Of a stretch of 64,000 nucleotides of DNA, positions 16,353-24,883 are shown in pieces. Under the pieces are notes generated by a model. That model saw only the letters and a program-made list of their open reading frames with translations. It was not told the origin of the DNA and did not search any database. Within the stretch, counting starts at the first letter, position 1; every line of letters starts with the position of its first letter. Source of the DNA: Edaphobacter paludis (lineage in GTDB: Bacteria > Acidobacteriota > Terriglobia > Terriglobales > Acidobacteriaceae); NCBI RefSeq assembly GCF_039993895.1, contig NZ_CP121194.1:1178001-1242000 (forward strand). The letters are read 5' to 3'. The position numbers were made by a program, and so were the translations under genes.

Positions 16353-17692
16353 AGAACAAACCAGTCTTACAGAAACCATCGCAGATAAATCGAGCCGCTG
16401 CCATAAAGCGGCCAGCCTCTGCCGGACCAACTGCTTCTGCCGAAGCTGCGATTGGCAAAATCGCACCAGCCAGGCTGGCGGCGTTCGAGATTCTGACGCT
16501 GGTCGGCGAAGGCAAAGGTCACAGCGACGAGCTTTTGCACTCTCCCCGTATGGAGGTACTCTCACCTGAAGATAGAAACCTCACTACGGCGCTGGTGATG
16601 GGAGTCCTGCGTTGGCAGATTGCTCTGGACGCGCGAGTGCGTGGTCTACTGCAACGGCCAGAGCAGAGACTTGCAGAGCCGGTTGCGCTGGCCTTGAGGA
16701 TAGGCGCATTTCAACTGCTGCATCTCGACCGCATTCCTGCTCATGCGGCGCTGGGCGAAAGCGTCGAGCTGTGCCGTGCCGCAGGACAGCCTCATGCAAC
16801 GGGAATGGTTAACGCCGTGCTGCGTAAACTCGCAGCGGCGCAGAAGCCCGGACAGCGAGTCTTCGAGTCCGTCGCGGCGTTCTCCGAGCGCCTCGGCCAC
16901 CCGCAATGGCTGGTAGAGCGATGGGTGGCGGCGTATGGCCGCGAGGCGGCGCTGAAGATCTGTGAGGCCGACCAGAAAGAGCCGGCCCAGGGTTCGTTGT
17001 TCCGTGAGACCGGCGGAGATCTTCCGCAAATGGACGATGGTTCGCGGCTAGTGGCGGAGCTTGCGGCAGTGGCGATGCCTGCAGCGAAGACCGTCTGGGA
17101 TTGCTGTGCCGCTCCGGGTGGCAAGACGCTGATTCTGGCCCATCGGCTGGCCTCGGCAGAGATCACGGCAACCGATATAAGCGCAAAGCGGCTGGCCCAG
17201 ACGGAAGCCCGCTTTCGGCGTTATGCCTATGCTGAGCGGATCCGCTGCGCGATCGCAGACGCCACCACGCCGTCGGGAGACCAGACCTTTGATCTGATCC
17301 TCTGCGATGTTCCTTGCAGCGGAACTGGAACGCTGGCCGGAAATCCGGAGATTCGCCACCGCCTGAAACCGGAGGAGTTTACGCGTCAGGCAGCCCGGCA
17401 GAGAGCAATCCTGAGCGCGGCGTTGAAGCGCCTCGCTCCCGGAGGGCGGCTGATCTACTCAACCTGCTCGCTGGAGCCGGAGGAGTGTGAGCGGGTGGTC
17501 GAGAATGTAATTGCAGGCACGGACACCCACCAAGTTCAGCTTGAAGATTCGCTTCTCAAGCTGGCTGCGTCTGGCACGCTAAAGGAAGGCGCAGATTTGA
17601 CGGCAGCCGTGCGCGATGGCTGCCTGCGGACGCTGCCTGGGCTTCAGAACTGCGACGGCTTCTTCGCAACTGTTCTCGAAGCAGGAAAATAA
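16349..17692 (+). CDS. rsmB: 16S rRNA (cytosine-C5)-methyltransferase, RsmB/NOP family
   Basis: 447 residues. An N-terminal NusB-like helical domain (about 30-165; ARLAAFEILTLVGEGKGHSD, RIPAHAALGESVELCR) precedes a Rossmann methyltransferase. Motifs: WDCCAAPGGKTLILA (SAM motif I), ICDVPCSGTGTLAGNPEI (Pro-Cys catalytic motif) and IYSTCSLEPEECE (second catalytic cysteine). It methylates C967-equivalent in 16S rRNA. Its start overlaps the fmt stop (ATGA), giving an aroC-def-fmt-rsmB run. About 30 extra N-terminal residues (KNKPVLQKPSQINRAAA) precede the family domain. Confidence 0.92.
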   Translation: MKNKPVLQKPSQINRAAAIKRPASAGPTASAEAAIGKIAPARLAAFEILTLVGEGKGHSDELLHSPRMEVLSPEDRNLTTALVMGVLRWQIALDARVRGLLQRPEQRLAEPVALALRIGAFQLLHLDRIPAHAALGESVELCRAAGQPHATGMVNAVLRKLAAAQKPGQRVFESVAAFSERLGHPQWLVERWVAAYGREAALKICEADQKEPAQGSLFRETGGDLPQMDDGSRLVAELAAVAMPAAKTVWDCCAAPGGKTLILAHRLASAEITATDISAKRLAQTEARFRRYAYAERIRCAIADATTPSGDQTFDLILCDVPCSGTGTLAGNPEIRHRLKPEEFTRQAARQRAILSAALKRLAPGGRLIYSTCSLEPEECERVVENVIAGTDTHQVQLEDSLLKLAASGTLKEGADLTAAVRDGCLRTLPGLQNCDGFFATVLEAGK

Positions 17693-17708
17693 ACGCCAGA
17701 AAATCCGC

Positions 17709-18482
17709 TTAGTGAGTCAGCGTAATGTGGACCGACTCGCCCTTGACGACGCGGTAGCCCGCTAGTGGACTCTGGTCAACCACTGTTCCCGGCGGCACGG
17801 CTGCTGTCGTCGGTGCAGGCGCTACGGGAGCCGCAGCGGCGCCGCCCGGCGCCGTGGGCGCTGGCAGGTTAACGTCCTCGATGCTGGCGATATGCACGCC
17901 CGCCGCAGCCGCGCGATAGGCGGCAGTGGCGAGGGTTAAGCCGGTGAGGGACGGCATCACGTACGCAGTGTAATCAGGATCTTCCGGTGCGCTGAGTAGC
18001 AGGCTGACACGCGGACGATCAATGCCGGAGGCGTTGGGAGTAGGACTCTGTGCCAGAACGACGCCCGGCTCGCCGTCCGCGGGCAGTTGCGCGACAGTAC
18101 CCCGCTCGAGCGCGAGGCGGCGCATCAGGATGGAAGCCGGACGCTCCGTTTGGCCGATGAGGTCGGGTACAGAGACCTTTTGCGGCCCGAGACTCTCAGT
18201 GACACGCACGGTCCATTCGCGACGGACAGTCGCTCCCGACGCGGGCGATTGAGCCAGAACATGGCCGGGAGCAATATCGTTCGAGTAGAAGCGGTTTTCG
18301 ACATTGAGGCTAAGACCCTTTGAACTGGCCGCGTGGCTGGCTTCCGAAATCGTGAGACCGGCGAGGTTGGGGACCTCGACCTCGCGGCCATGGATGGCGA
18401 GACGCATCGAGAGGAACGCAGAGATCAGCGCGACCGCAAGCATCGCCATGGCACCGAAGAGAATATTGAAGAAGCGCTTCAT
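17709..18482 (-). CDS. Membrane-anchored PASTA-domain protein
   Basis: 257 residues. One N-terminal transmembrane helix (FNILFGAMAMLAVALISAFLSM) is followed by three PASTA repeats: VPNLAGLTISEA...VLAQSPASGATV, VPDLIGQTERPA...VLAQSPTPNASG, and MPSLTGLTLATA...VDQSPLAGYRV. PASTA domains bind peptidoglycan fragments. Here there is no kinase or penicillin-binding domain, so it is a stand-alone extracytoplasmic binder. A Pro/Ala/Gly linker interrupts the third repeat. It is the last gene of a reverse-strand run after the CDF transporter (33-bp gap). Confidence 0.85.
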   Translation of the reverse strand: MKRFFNILFGAMAMLAVALISAFLSMRLAIHGREVEVPNLAGLTISEASHAASSKGLSLNVENRFYSNDIAPGHVLAQSPASGATVRREWTVRVTESLGPQKVSVPDLIGQTERPASILMRRLALERGTVAQLPADGEPGVVLAQSPTPNASGIDRPRVSLLLSAPEDPDYTAYVMPSLTGLTLATAAYRAAAAGVHIASIEDVNLPAPTAPGGAAAAPVAPAPTTAAVPPGTVVDQSPLAGYRVVKGESVHITLTH

Positions 18483-18515
18483 GCTCAGGTTCAGGATACA
18501 GGGTTCGAGGGTTGA

Positions 18516-19973
18516 TCAACCGCGGTTATCGGTGGCAGGTTCCGGATGGATCAGCAGGCGGCTGACCTCGGGAGCGTCGAGTTTGAAGGCTCCTTCGAGT
18601 GCGGTGATCACGGCGTGGACCTGGGCCATGGGCAGATCGTCGGGCAGAGTGCAGTGACAGCTGACCTGGAGGCGGTCGACTCCATTGGTGTGGGCGCGGG
18701 TGACGAAGACCTCGTGGATGTCGAGTATCTCGGGAAATGCTGCGGCGGCGCGGCGGAGGCGGACCTCGAGCTGGCGGTCGCGTTCGAGCGATACAGGGCG
18801 CTCAATGGTGGCAGGTTCGCTCTCGATGTGGGTGAGGATCATAGCGATGGCGGGGATCTCGCGGCGCATGTCGGCTTCGAGCCGCGTGGCCAGGGCATGA
18901 GCGTCGCGCAGAGACATGGTTTCGTCGACTTCGAGATGTTGTTCGACGTGGAGACGATGGTTGTACTCCTGCACGCTCACGTCGTGGATGGTGAGGTTGG
19001 AGCGGGCGGCTACAGCGCGGATGCGGTCGTGGACGCTCTCGGCGACGGAGGCCGTGGGGACAGAGTGGACGACGACATCGGCACCGGGAAGGTGGCGCTG
19101 GACGGCTGTGGTGGCTGCGGCGGTGATCTGTTCGGAGCGCTGGAAGGTGAGCTTGCGGGGCATGCCCAGGGTGACATCGGCAAAGTAATTTGAGCCGGAG
19201 CGGCGGGTGCGGACGCGGTCGACGGAGATTACGCCGTCGATGGCACTCAGGTCGCGGATGAGGTCGCGTCGCGTCTGAGCGCGGGTCTCGGCAGGCGTGG
19301 CGTCGAGCAGGGCGTCGATGGTGCGGCGTGCGAGCTTCCAACTGACGCGCAGGATGATGCCGGAGACGATGATGGCCGCGAGGGGGTCGGCGAGCTCGAG
19401 CAAGGGAAGGTGCCAGTGTTTGCCGGAGTAGGTTGCGGCAAGACCTAGGAGGACGGCGAAGGAGGACCAGATGTCGGTGCGGAAGTGGATGGCGTCGGCT
19501 TCGAGGGCTTCGCTGTTGTGCTGAACGGCGACGCGGTGGAGAGTACGGGAGCGGGAGTAATCGACGGTAATGGAGAGCAAAAGGACGGCGAAGGGCCAGA
19601 TGGAGAAGGTGAGTGCCAGGTCCTGATGGAAAAGAATGCGGCGAATGGCCTCGGTGAGAATCCAGACGCAGGAGGCGAGCATGAGGCCGGTCTCGACAAA
19701 GGCCGAGAGGCTTTCGATCTTTCCGTGGCCGTAGTTGTGCTCTTCGTCAGGGGGGCGGTCGGAGACTTGTACGGAGAAGAAGGTGATAGCTGCTGCAACG
19801 AGATCGATGCCAGAGTGGGCAGCTTCAGAAAGCATGCCGAGGGAACCGGTGAAGATGCCGGTGATTAACTTGAGCAGCGTGATGATAAGCGCGGCGAAGA
19901 CAGACAGGAGCGCGGCGGAACGCTTGGCGGCGTGCGTATGCGCTGCTTCTTCGGGCGTTGTAACAGGGGTCAT
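18516..19973 (-). CDS. Cation diffusion facilitator transporter with three tandem C-terminal dimer-like domains
   Basis: 485 residues, long for a CDF protein (about 300). Six membrane helices fill about 20-220. The metal-site pairs are AHSGIDLVA (HxxxD, helix 2) and HFRTDIWSS (HxxxD, helix 5), the pattern of zinc/cadmium exporters. The cytoplasmic part contains three successive segments with the strand-helix-strand plan of the CDF dimerisation (ZT_dimer) domain: about 247-310 (VISVDRVRTRRSGSNYFADV...ADVVVHSVP), 325-390 (TIHDVSVQEYNHRLHVEQHL...MILTHIES) and 408-475 (DIHEVFVTRAHTNGVDRLQV...RLLIHPEP). One such domain is usual. Confidence 0.86.
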   Translation of the reverse strand: MTPVTTPEEAAHTHAAKRSAALLSVFAALIITLLKLITGIFTGSLGMLSEAAHSGIDLVAAAITFFSVQVSDRPPDEEHNYGHGKIESLSAFVETGLMLASCVWILTEAIRRILFHQDLALTFSIWPFAVLLLSITVDYSRSRTLHRVAVQHNSEALEADAIHFRTDIWSSFAVLLGLAATYSGKHWHLPLLELADPLAAIIVSGIILRVSWKLARRTIDALLDATPAETRAQTRRDLIRDLSAIDGVISVDRVRTRRSGSNYFADVTLGMPRKLTFQRSEQITAAATTAVQRHLPGADVVVHSVPTASVAESVHDRIRAVAARSNLTIHDVSVQEYNHRLHVEQHLEVDETMSLRDAHALATRLEADMRREIPAIAMILTHIESEPATIERPVSLERDRQLEVRLRRAAAAFPEILDIHEVFVTRAHTNGVDRLQVSCHCTLPDDLPMAQVHAVITALEGAFKLDAPEVSRLLIHPEPATDNRG

Positions 19974-19992
19974 GGGAAAGATGCTACATGGT

Positions 19993-20793
19993 TTAGGGCT
20001 TGGTAGCGCGGTAGAGGCCGGCGGTGCCGAATGTGTAGCTGGTCCAGGTGGCGTTGGTGAACCCGGCCTGGGTGATGAGCTCGATCATGCGAGGTGGGCG
20101 GGGGAAGCGGGCCACGGAGTCAGGGAGATAGGTGTAGGCTGCGGGGTCTCCTGAGATAAGTCCGCCGAAGCGGGGCAGGATCTGCTTGAAGTAGAGGTTG
20201 TAGAGCGCCCCGGTGAGGCCGGTGGGCTGGTTGAAGTCGAGGATGCCGATCTGGCCGCCCGGGCGAAGGATGCGGTGGAGTTCGGCGAGGCCTGCTTCGT
20301 AGTTGCTCAGATTGCGGAAGCCGAAGGCCGAGGTGACGAGGTCGATGGAGTTGTCGGCGAGCGGGAGGTGTAGGGCATCGGCTTCGATGGGGATGATGTT
20401 GTGGGGAGCGAATTTTTCGGCTCCGCGGGAGAGCATCTGGTGGGAGAAGTCTACGGCGAGGATGGGGGCTTCATTGCCGGTCTTTGGACGGTGCTTGAGT
20501 AAAGCAAGGGTCATGTCGCCGGTGCCGCAGCAGAGGTCGAGGGCTATGGCTTCGGGGCGCTGGAGGATAGAGCGGAAGGTGCGGGCGGCGCGTGACCACC
20601 ACCAGCGGTCGATGCCGACCGAGAGGACGTGGTTGAGCAGATCGTACTTCGGCGCGATGGTGTCGAACATCTGCTGGACGTTCGCGGCGGCGTCCTGATC
20701 GGTGGTGGTACCGGTGGGACGGGCTCCGGTGGTGTGTTGGTGCTTAGGAAGGATTTTGGGGGACATGGTCAGTAGTATTTCTTGAGGTCGCAT
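19993..20793 (-). CDS. ubiE: Demethylmenaquinone/ubiquinone biosynthesis C-methyltransferase
   Basis: SAM-dependent methyltransferase of the UbiE/MenG family. Landmarks: MFDTIAPKYDLLNHVLSVGIDRWWW, LDLCCGTGDMTLAL (motif I), ADALHLPLADNSIDLVTSAFGFRNL and HRILRPGGQIGILDFNQP. It carries out the last methylation in menaquinone synthesis; which quinone is used here cannot be read from the window. Two starts are possible: ATG 20793, only 3 bp after the upstream stop, or ATG 20766. The close coupling favours 20793. CDF and PASTA genes follow in the same direction. Confidence 0.92.
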   Translation of the reverse strand: MRPQEILLTMSPKILPKHQHTTGARPTGTTTDQDAAANVQQMFDTIAPKYDLLNHVLSVGIDRWWWSRAARTFRSILQRPEAIALDLCCGTGDMTLALLKHRPKTGNEAPILAVDFSHQMLSRGAEKFAPHNIIPIEADALHLPLADNSIDLVTSAFGFRNLSNYEAGLAELHRILRPGGQIGILDFNQPTGLTGALYNLYFKQILPRFGGLISGDPAAYTYLPDSVARFPRPPRMIELITQAGFTNATWTSYTFGTAGLYRATKP

Positions 20794-20796
20794 TTT

Positions 20797-21171
20797 TCAG
20801 CTATTAGTCGCAGGACTAGGGAAAAATATGTTTCTGCAAATGACAAAGGCCAGCAGTTCGAACCACGTCGCTCCAAACCAAACTGGCCTGATCTTTTCTA
20901 AGTGCGTAAAGAGGATCATAAGTGCAGCACAATGCGTTGTTAGGAGAAAAAGCATTAAGATCCAAAATGGCCTTCTTTCCCATAACCTACGACTGTCAGC
21001 TATGAAATACCAAAAAACGAGCAAAGTTGAAACTGCAAAGTAGAGCCATTTAGAGAATCTATTCCAGTTCACACCTGCTTCGGAAACAACAACTATTACA
21101 CCTATAACAGTCGCGCTAATTACCACATACCAAATGAAATCTCTTATATGTTTATTGCGATGCATGTGCAT
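20797..21171 (-). CDS. Small AT-rich multi-pass membrane protein, unknown
   Basis: 124 residues with four hydrophobic stretches (FIWYVVISATVIGVIVVV, WLYFAVSTLLVFWYFIA, FWILMLFLLTTHCAALMILF, WFGATWFELLAFVIC) and no motif I recognise. It lies 3 bp before ubiE in the same direction. The segment 20820-21230 is visibly AT-richer than all its neighbours and uses A/T-ending codons, suggesting recent acquisition or relaxed selection. Function unknown. Confidence 0.6.
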   Translation of the reverse strand: MHMHRNKHIRDFIWYVVISATVIGVIVVVSEAGVNWNRFSKWLYFAVSTLLVFWYFIADSRRLWERRPFWILMLFLLTTHCAALMILFTHLEKIRPVWFGATWFELLAFVICRNIFFPSPATNS

Positions 21172-21264
21172 GATTGAGTCTCATCGAACTAGATTCTGTA
21201 CGTAGTTCTAGCAGTTTGGAAACTGGTATCAATACTGTCTGTCATGCCATTCAACATCGAGGAT

Positions 21265-22362
21265 TCACGGCTGTCCGGTTCCGGCACGCATGAGGGCGAG
21301 CATAGATTCGGTGGCGGCGAGGAGTTCGGGTTGGGTGACGTCGCGAACGATCTGCACGGTGCCGATCCCGGTGGGCAGGATGAAGGAGAGGGTGCCGCTG
21401 CGGTTCTTCTTGTCGCCGGAGGTTAGGGCTACCAGTTTTGCGGCTGTCGCCTTGAAGGGGGAGAGTGGGCCGTAGCGGAGGATGAGCGCGATGATGCGGT
21501 CGGACTGTGCCTGTGTGATGAGCTTCCGTGAGAGGCCGAGGTGAGTGGCGGCGATGGAGCCCCAGCCTACGGCTTCGCCGTGGAGGAGTTGCTTGTAGCT
21601 GGTGGCGGCTTCGATGGCGTGGCCGATGGTGTGGCCGTAGTTGAGGATCATGCGCAGGCCGGATTCGCGCTCGTCGTTGGCGACGACGTCGGCCTTGACG
21701 CGGACGCTGGCGGTGACGACGTGGGTGAGGGCTTTGGCGTCTCCCTTGAGGATGGCGTCGGCGTTCTGCTCCATGTATTTGAAGAGCTTTGGGTCGCGGA
21801 TGATTCCGGCTTTGATGGACTCCTGTAGTCCGGCGCGGAGCTGCTCCGGCGGCAAAGTGGCGAGGATGTCGGTGTCGGCGAGGACGGCGAGAGGATGGTT
21901 GAAGCTGCCGACGAGATTTTTTCCGGCGACGAGGTTGACTCCGGTTTTGCCGCCGATGGAGGAGTCGACCTGCGCGAGCAGTGTGGTTGGGATTTGCACG
22001 TAGGGAATGCCGCGCATGTAGATGGCGGCGAGGAAGCCGGTGACATCGCCGATGACGCCGCCGCCGAAGGCGATGAGCAGCGAGTCGCGGTCGGCCCCGG
22101 CGGTGGCGAGCTGCTGCGCGAGGGATTCAACGCTGGAGAGGCGCTTGTGGGCTTCGCCTGATGGCAGGAAGAGGACGGTGGGCGCCTGTTTGAACGACGC
22201 GAGGACTTGTTTGTGCCAGAGGCCCCAGATCTCGGGCGAGGTGACGATGAAGGGGCGGCCTTTGGCCAGTTTGTTGAGGCGCGGCGCCAGGGTGCGCAGC
22301 AGCCCGGAGGCAATGGTGATGTCGTAGGCGGCAGAGGGCGTCTTGAGAGAGATGACGGGCAC
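21265..22362 (-). CDS. aroB: 3-dehydroquinate synthase
   Basis: Second step of the shikimate pathway (DAHP to 3-dehydroquinate, NAD and metal dependent). Landmarks: [91 protein letters not shown] and [10 protein letters not shown]. 365 residues, normal length. It is divergent from nadB across about 120 bp that must hold both promoters. Confidence 0.95.
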   Translation of the reverse strand: MPVISLKTPSAAYDITIASGLLRTLAPRLNKLAKGRPFIVTSPEIWGLWHKQVLASFKQAPTVLFLPSGEAHKRLSSVESLAQQLATAGADRDSLLIAFGGGVIGDVTGFLAAIYMRGIPYVQIPTTLLAQVDSSIGGKTGVNLVAGKNLVGSFNHPLAVLADTDILATLPPEQLRAGLQESIKAGIIRDPKLFKYMEQNADAILKGDAKALTHVVTASVRVKADVVANDERESGLRMILNYGHTIGHAIEAATSYKQLLHGEAVGWGSIAATHLGLSRKLITQAQSDRIIALILRYGPLSPFKATAAKLVALTSGDKKNRSGTLSFILPTGIGTVQIVRDVTQPELLAATESMLALMRAGTGQP

Positions 22363-22485
22363 GGTATCTCCATCGTATCGCAGGCAGAGTTAACTCTTGT
22401 GTGTTCTCAATAGTCAGTGGATGCGCTGGGACATCGAGAACAGAAAACTGAGAACTGGCAACTGTATTGCTAGTAGCATCGAGAG

Positions 22486-24036
22486 ATGGAACAAGTTGAT
22501 TTTCTTGTCATCGGTGCGGGAATTGCAGGCCTGAGCGCGGCGATCTGTCTGGCAGAAGTGGGCAAGGTGATGGTGGTCACCAAGGAAGAGCTGGCGGAGT
22601 CGAACACGGCTTATGCGCAGGGCGGCATCGCGGTGGCGATGGGCGGTGAGGAAGACGTTGCGCTGCATTTGGAAGACACGATGAGCGCAGGCGATGGGCT
22701 GGTGAATCGCGAGGCGGCGGCGGTGCTGGTGGAACAGGGACCGCGCCGGGTGGAAGAGTTGCTGGCGTGGGGCACGAAGTTCGATCGCGAGAATGGCGAA
22801 CTGATGCGGACGCGCGAGGGGGCGCATAGCCGGTCGCGGATTCTGCATGCGAATGGAGATGCCACTGGGAAAGAGATCGCCGTGTCGCTGCTGCGGCATG
22901 TGCGGCAGATGAATTCGATTGAGTTGATGGAGTGGACAACCGGGGTCGATCTGATGGTTGAAGACGGACGCGTGGTGGGGGCTACGCTGCTGGACGGTGA
23001 GGGTGGCGTGCGTGCGGTGCGGGCAAAGGCGGTGTTGCTGGCCAGCGGTGGTGCAGGGCAGGTTTATAGCGATACGACGAATCCGGCGGTGGCGACCGGA
23101 GACGGCATTGCGATGGCTTACCGGGCCGGCGCCGAGGTAAGCGACATGGAGTTTTATCAGTTTCACCCTACGGCGTTTAGTATGCCGGGTGCGCCACGAT
23201 TTCTGATGAGCGAGGCGTTGCGGGGCGAGGGTGCGTATCTCGTCAATGCCAAGGGTGAGCGGTTTATGGAGCGATATCATCCGCTGCTGGAACTGGCTCC
23301 GAGGGACGTAGTGGCGCGGGCGATTACGCGCGAGGGGATGGATGGCGAGGTCTATCTGGACATGCGCCATGTAAAGAAGGACCTGCATGCGCGGTTTCCG
23401 GGGATCTCGAAGTTTCTGGCAAAGTACCAGATGGATCTGGGGAGGGACTTGATCCCGGTGCGTCCCGCGGCGCACTACCTGATGGGTGGGGTGAGGACGG
23501 ATGTGCATGGGCGGACTTCGCTGCCGGGACTTTATGCGGCGGGCGAGGCTGCGTGTACAGGGGTGCATGGAGCGAACCGGCTGGCCAGCAATTCTCTGCT
23601 GGAGGGGCTGGTGTTCGGAGTGCTGGCCGCAGAAGCGATGGTTGCCGACCACAGGGAACAGGGAATTAAGATCACGGATAAAGCGGCGGATGTGGTGACT
23701 TCTGCTGGAGGTGGAACCACTGGAGAGGCGGCCACGGAACGGTGGATTGCGGAGCTGCGGGATTTGATGTGGAAGAATGCGGGACTGCTGCGGGATGCCG
23801 CGGGGTTGCGGCAGGCGCAACGGGGGCTGGATGCGCTGGCAGTGACCATGCCGAGAGGCATGTTCCGGCGAGCGCTGGAGGCTCGCAATCTACATTTGGT
23901 CGCCGGGTTGATTGTGACAGCCGCGATGGGGCGGGAGGAGAGCCGGGGAGCGCACTATCGGAATGATTTTCCGGAGCGGCAGGCGGTTGCTCGGCACTCG
24001 GTAATGGCGGCTGGGCGGTTGGAGTTTGTGCGTTAA
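22486..24036 (+). CDS. nadB: L-aspartate oxidase
   Basis: FAD enzyme converting L-aspartate to iminoaspartate, the first step of de novo NAD synthesis. Landmarks: DFLVIGAGIAGLSAAICLAE (FAD-binding), ESNTAYAQGGIAVAMG, TGGxxx-like ASGGAGQVYSDTTNP, EFYQFHPTAF, EALRGEGAYLVN, RPAAHYLMGGVRTD and LYAAGEAACTGVHGANRLASNSLLEGLVFG. 516 residues with the C-terminal helical domain (LRDLMWKNAGLLRDA). No nadA or nadC is seen nearby. Confidence 0.95.
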   Translation: MEQVDFLVIGAGIAGLSAAICLAEVGKVMVVTKEELAESNTAYAQGGIAVAMGGEEDVALHLEDTMSAGDGLVNREAAAVLVEQGPRRVEELLAWGTKFDRENGELMRTREGAHSRSRILHANGDATGKEIAVSLLRHVRQMNSIELMEWTTGVDLMVEDGRVVGATLLDGEGGVRAVRAKAVLLASGGAGQVYSDTTNPAVATGDGIAMAYRAGAEVSDMEFYQFHPTAFSMPGAPRFLMSEALRGEGAYLVNAKGERFMERYHPLLELAPRDVVARAITREGMDGEVYLDMRHVKKDLHARFPGISKFLAKYQMDLGRDLIPVRPAAHYLMGGVRTDVHGRTSLPGLYAAGEAACTGVHGANRLASNSLLEGLVFGVLAAEAMVADHREQGIKITDKAADVVTSAGGGTTGEAATERWIAELRDLMWKNAGLLRDAAGLRQAQRGLDALAVTMPRGMFRRALEARNLHLVAGLIVTAAMGREESRGAHYRNDFPERQAVARHSVMAAGRLEFVR

Positions 24037-24041
24037 AGTTT

Positions 24042-24075
24042 CCAGCCCAGCGAACGAGTGTGCTCACTGGGCTGG
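24042..24075. terminator. Bidirectional hairpin between nadB and outer-membrane protein gene
   Basis: Inverted repeat CCAGCCCAG / CTGGGCTGG (9 bp) with a 16-nt loop that itself contains GAG-TGTG-CTC. It sits between convergent genes (stops at 24036 and 24094). Confidence 0.65.
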
Positions 24076-24093
24076 GTATGGGTGGCGAGTGCG

Positions 24094-24789
24094 TTAGAAG
24101 CGGAAGTAGAAGCCGACGCCTGGCTCGAAGGTAGAGGTGTGGTGCAGAATGGTCAGGTAGTTCTGGCCGAAGTCTGGGGCGAGAAAGAAGACCTGGCGGA
24201 ACTGGGCGCGGAAGCCGAAGTGGGGTGAGATCGCGTCCTCGGCTCCGATGGAGTAGTAATACGCCGCACGAGCCTGTTCGCGGAGGGACTGACCTCCGTA
24301 GGTGGTTGGGCGGAAGGCGATGGTGCCAGCGCCGGCGGAGACGAATGGCTGCAACGTCAATAGCTTCGGGGTGTGGGCTACGTAACCCAGAGTGTACTCG
24401 GAGGCGTTGGCCTGGACGCCTGCACTTGGAAGGCCACCTGTGGTGGGCGAGCCGAAGGGCGAAAAGGTCTCCGTGTAACGCGCATAGGTGTAGTTGCCTT
24501 CAAAGCCAACGAAGGGGGACTTGATGTAACGGACCGTTACCAAGGCTCCGAGAGTGTTGCCGGTCGAGAGATGAACGGTGAGGGGATTTCCATTCTGGTC
24601 GACCGGGCCGCTCTTGGGAGTGCCGCTGCCGGTGCCATTGAATTCGCCGATGCCGTTGACGCTGAAGTCGATGCGATCAAGCTGTTTAGAGAGACCAGAA
24701 GACTGAGCTTTTGCGGTGGGCGCCGCCAGGGTTGCGAGCAGGCAAAACAAAACACTCCAGACACAGGACAGGCGGGACACATTCAACAT
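24094..24789 (-). CDS. Outer-membrane beta-barrel protein, unknown
   Basis: 231 residues from ATG 24789, chosen because AGGGAG lies about 10 nt upstream; an ATG at 24825 is also in frame. A signal peptide ends at PTAKAQ. The mature protein has alternating aromatic strands (VRYIKSPFVGFEGNYTYARY, YTLGYVAHTPKLLTLQPFVSAGAGTIAF, FGFRAQFRQVFFLAPDF) and ends VGFYFRF with a terminal phenylalanine, the usual BAM recognition signature. OmpA-like barrels of this size occur widely in acidobacteria. No function can be assigned. Confidence 0.75.
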   Translation of the reverse strand: MLNVSRLSCVWSVLFCLLATLAAPTAKAQSSGLSKQLDRIDFSVNGIGEFNGTGSGTPKSGPVDQNGNPLTVHLSTGNTLGALVTVRYIKSPFVGFEGNYTYARYTETFSPFGSPTTGGLPSAGVQANASEYTLGYVAHTPKLLTLQPFVSAGAGTIAFRPTTYGGQSLREQARAAYYYSIGAEDAISPHFGFRAQFRQVFFLAPDFGQNYLTILHHTSTFEPGVGFYFRF

Positions 24790-24834
24790 CGAGACGAGAC
24801 TCCCTTGGTTGTTACATCTAGACAATACTTAAGT

Positions 24835-24855
24835 GCGGATTGACACTGATTTCAG
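24835..24855 (-). repeat. Degenerate intergenic repeat, copy 4
   Basis: On the reverse strand CTGAAATCAGTGTCAATCCG, between the NfeD and outer-membrane protein genes. It shares ATC-GTGT-AATCCG spacing with copy 1. Confidence 0.35.
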
Positions 24856-24883
24856 TTTACCCCGGTTGCAGCGGCGGTGCGCC

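Noticed and set aside
22414-23820. 468-codon reverse-strand open frame opposite nadB
   Set aside because: Overlaps almost all of nadB, composition typical of antisense frames, no recognisable motif.
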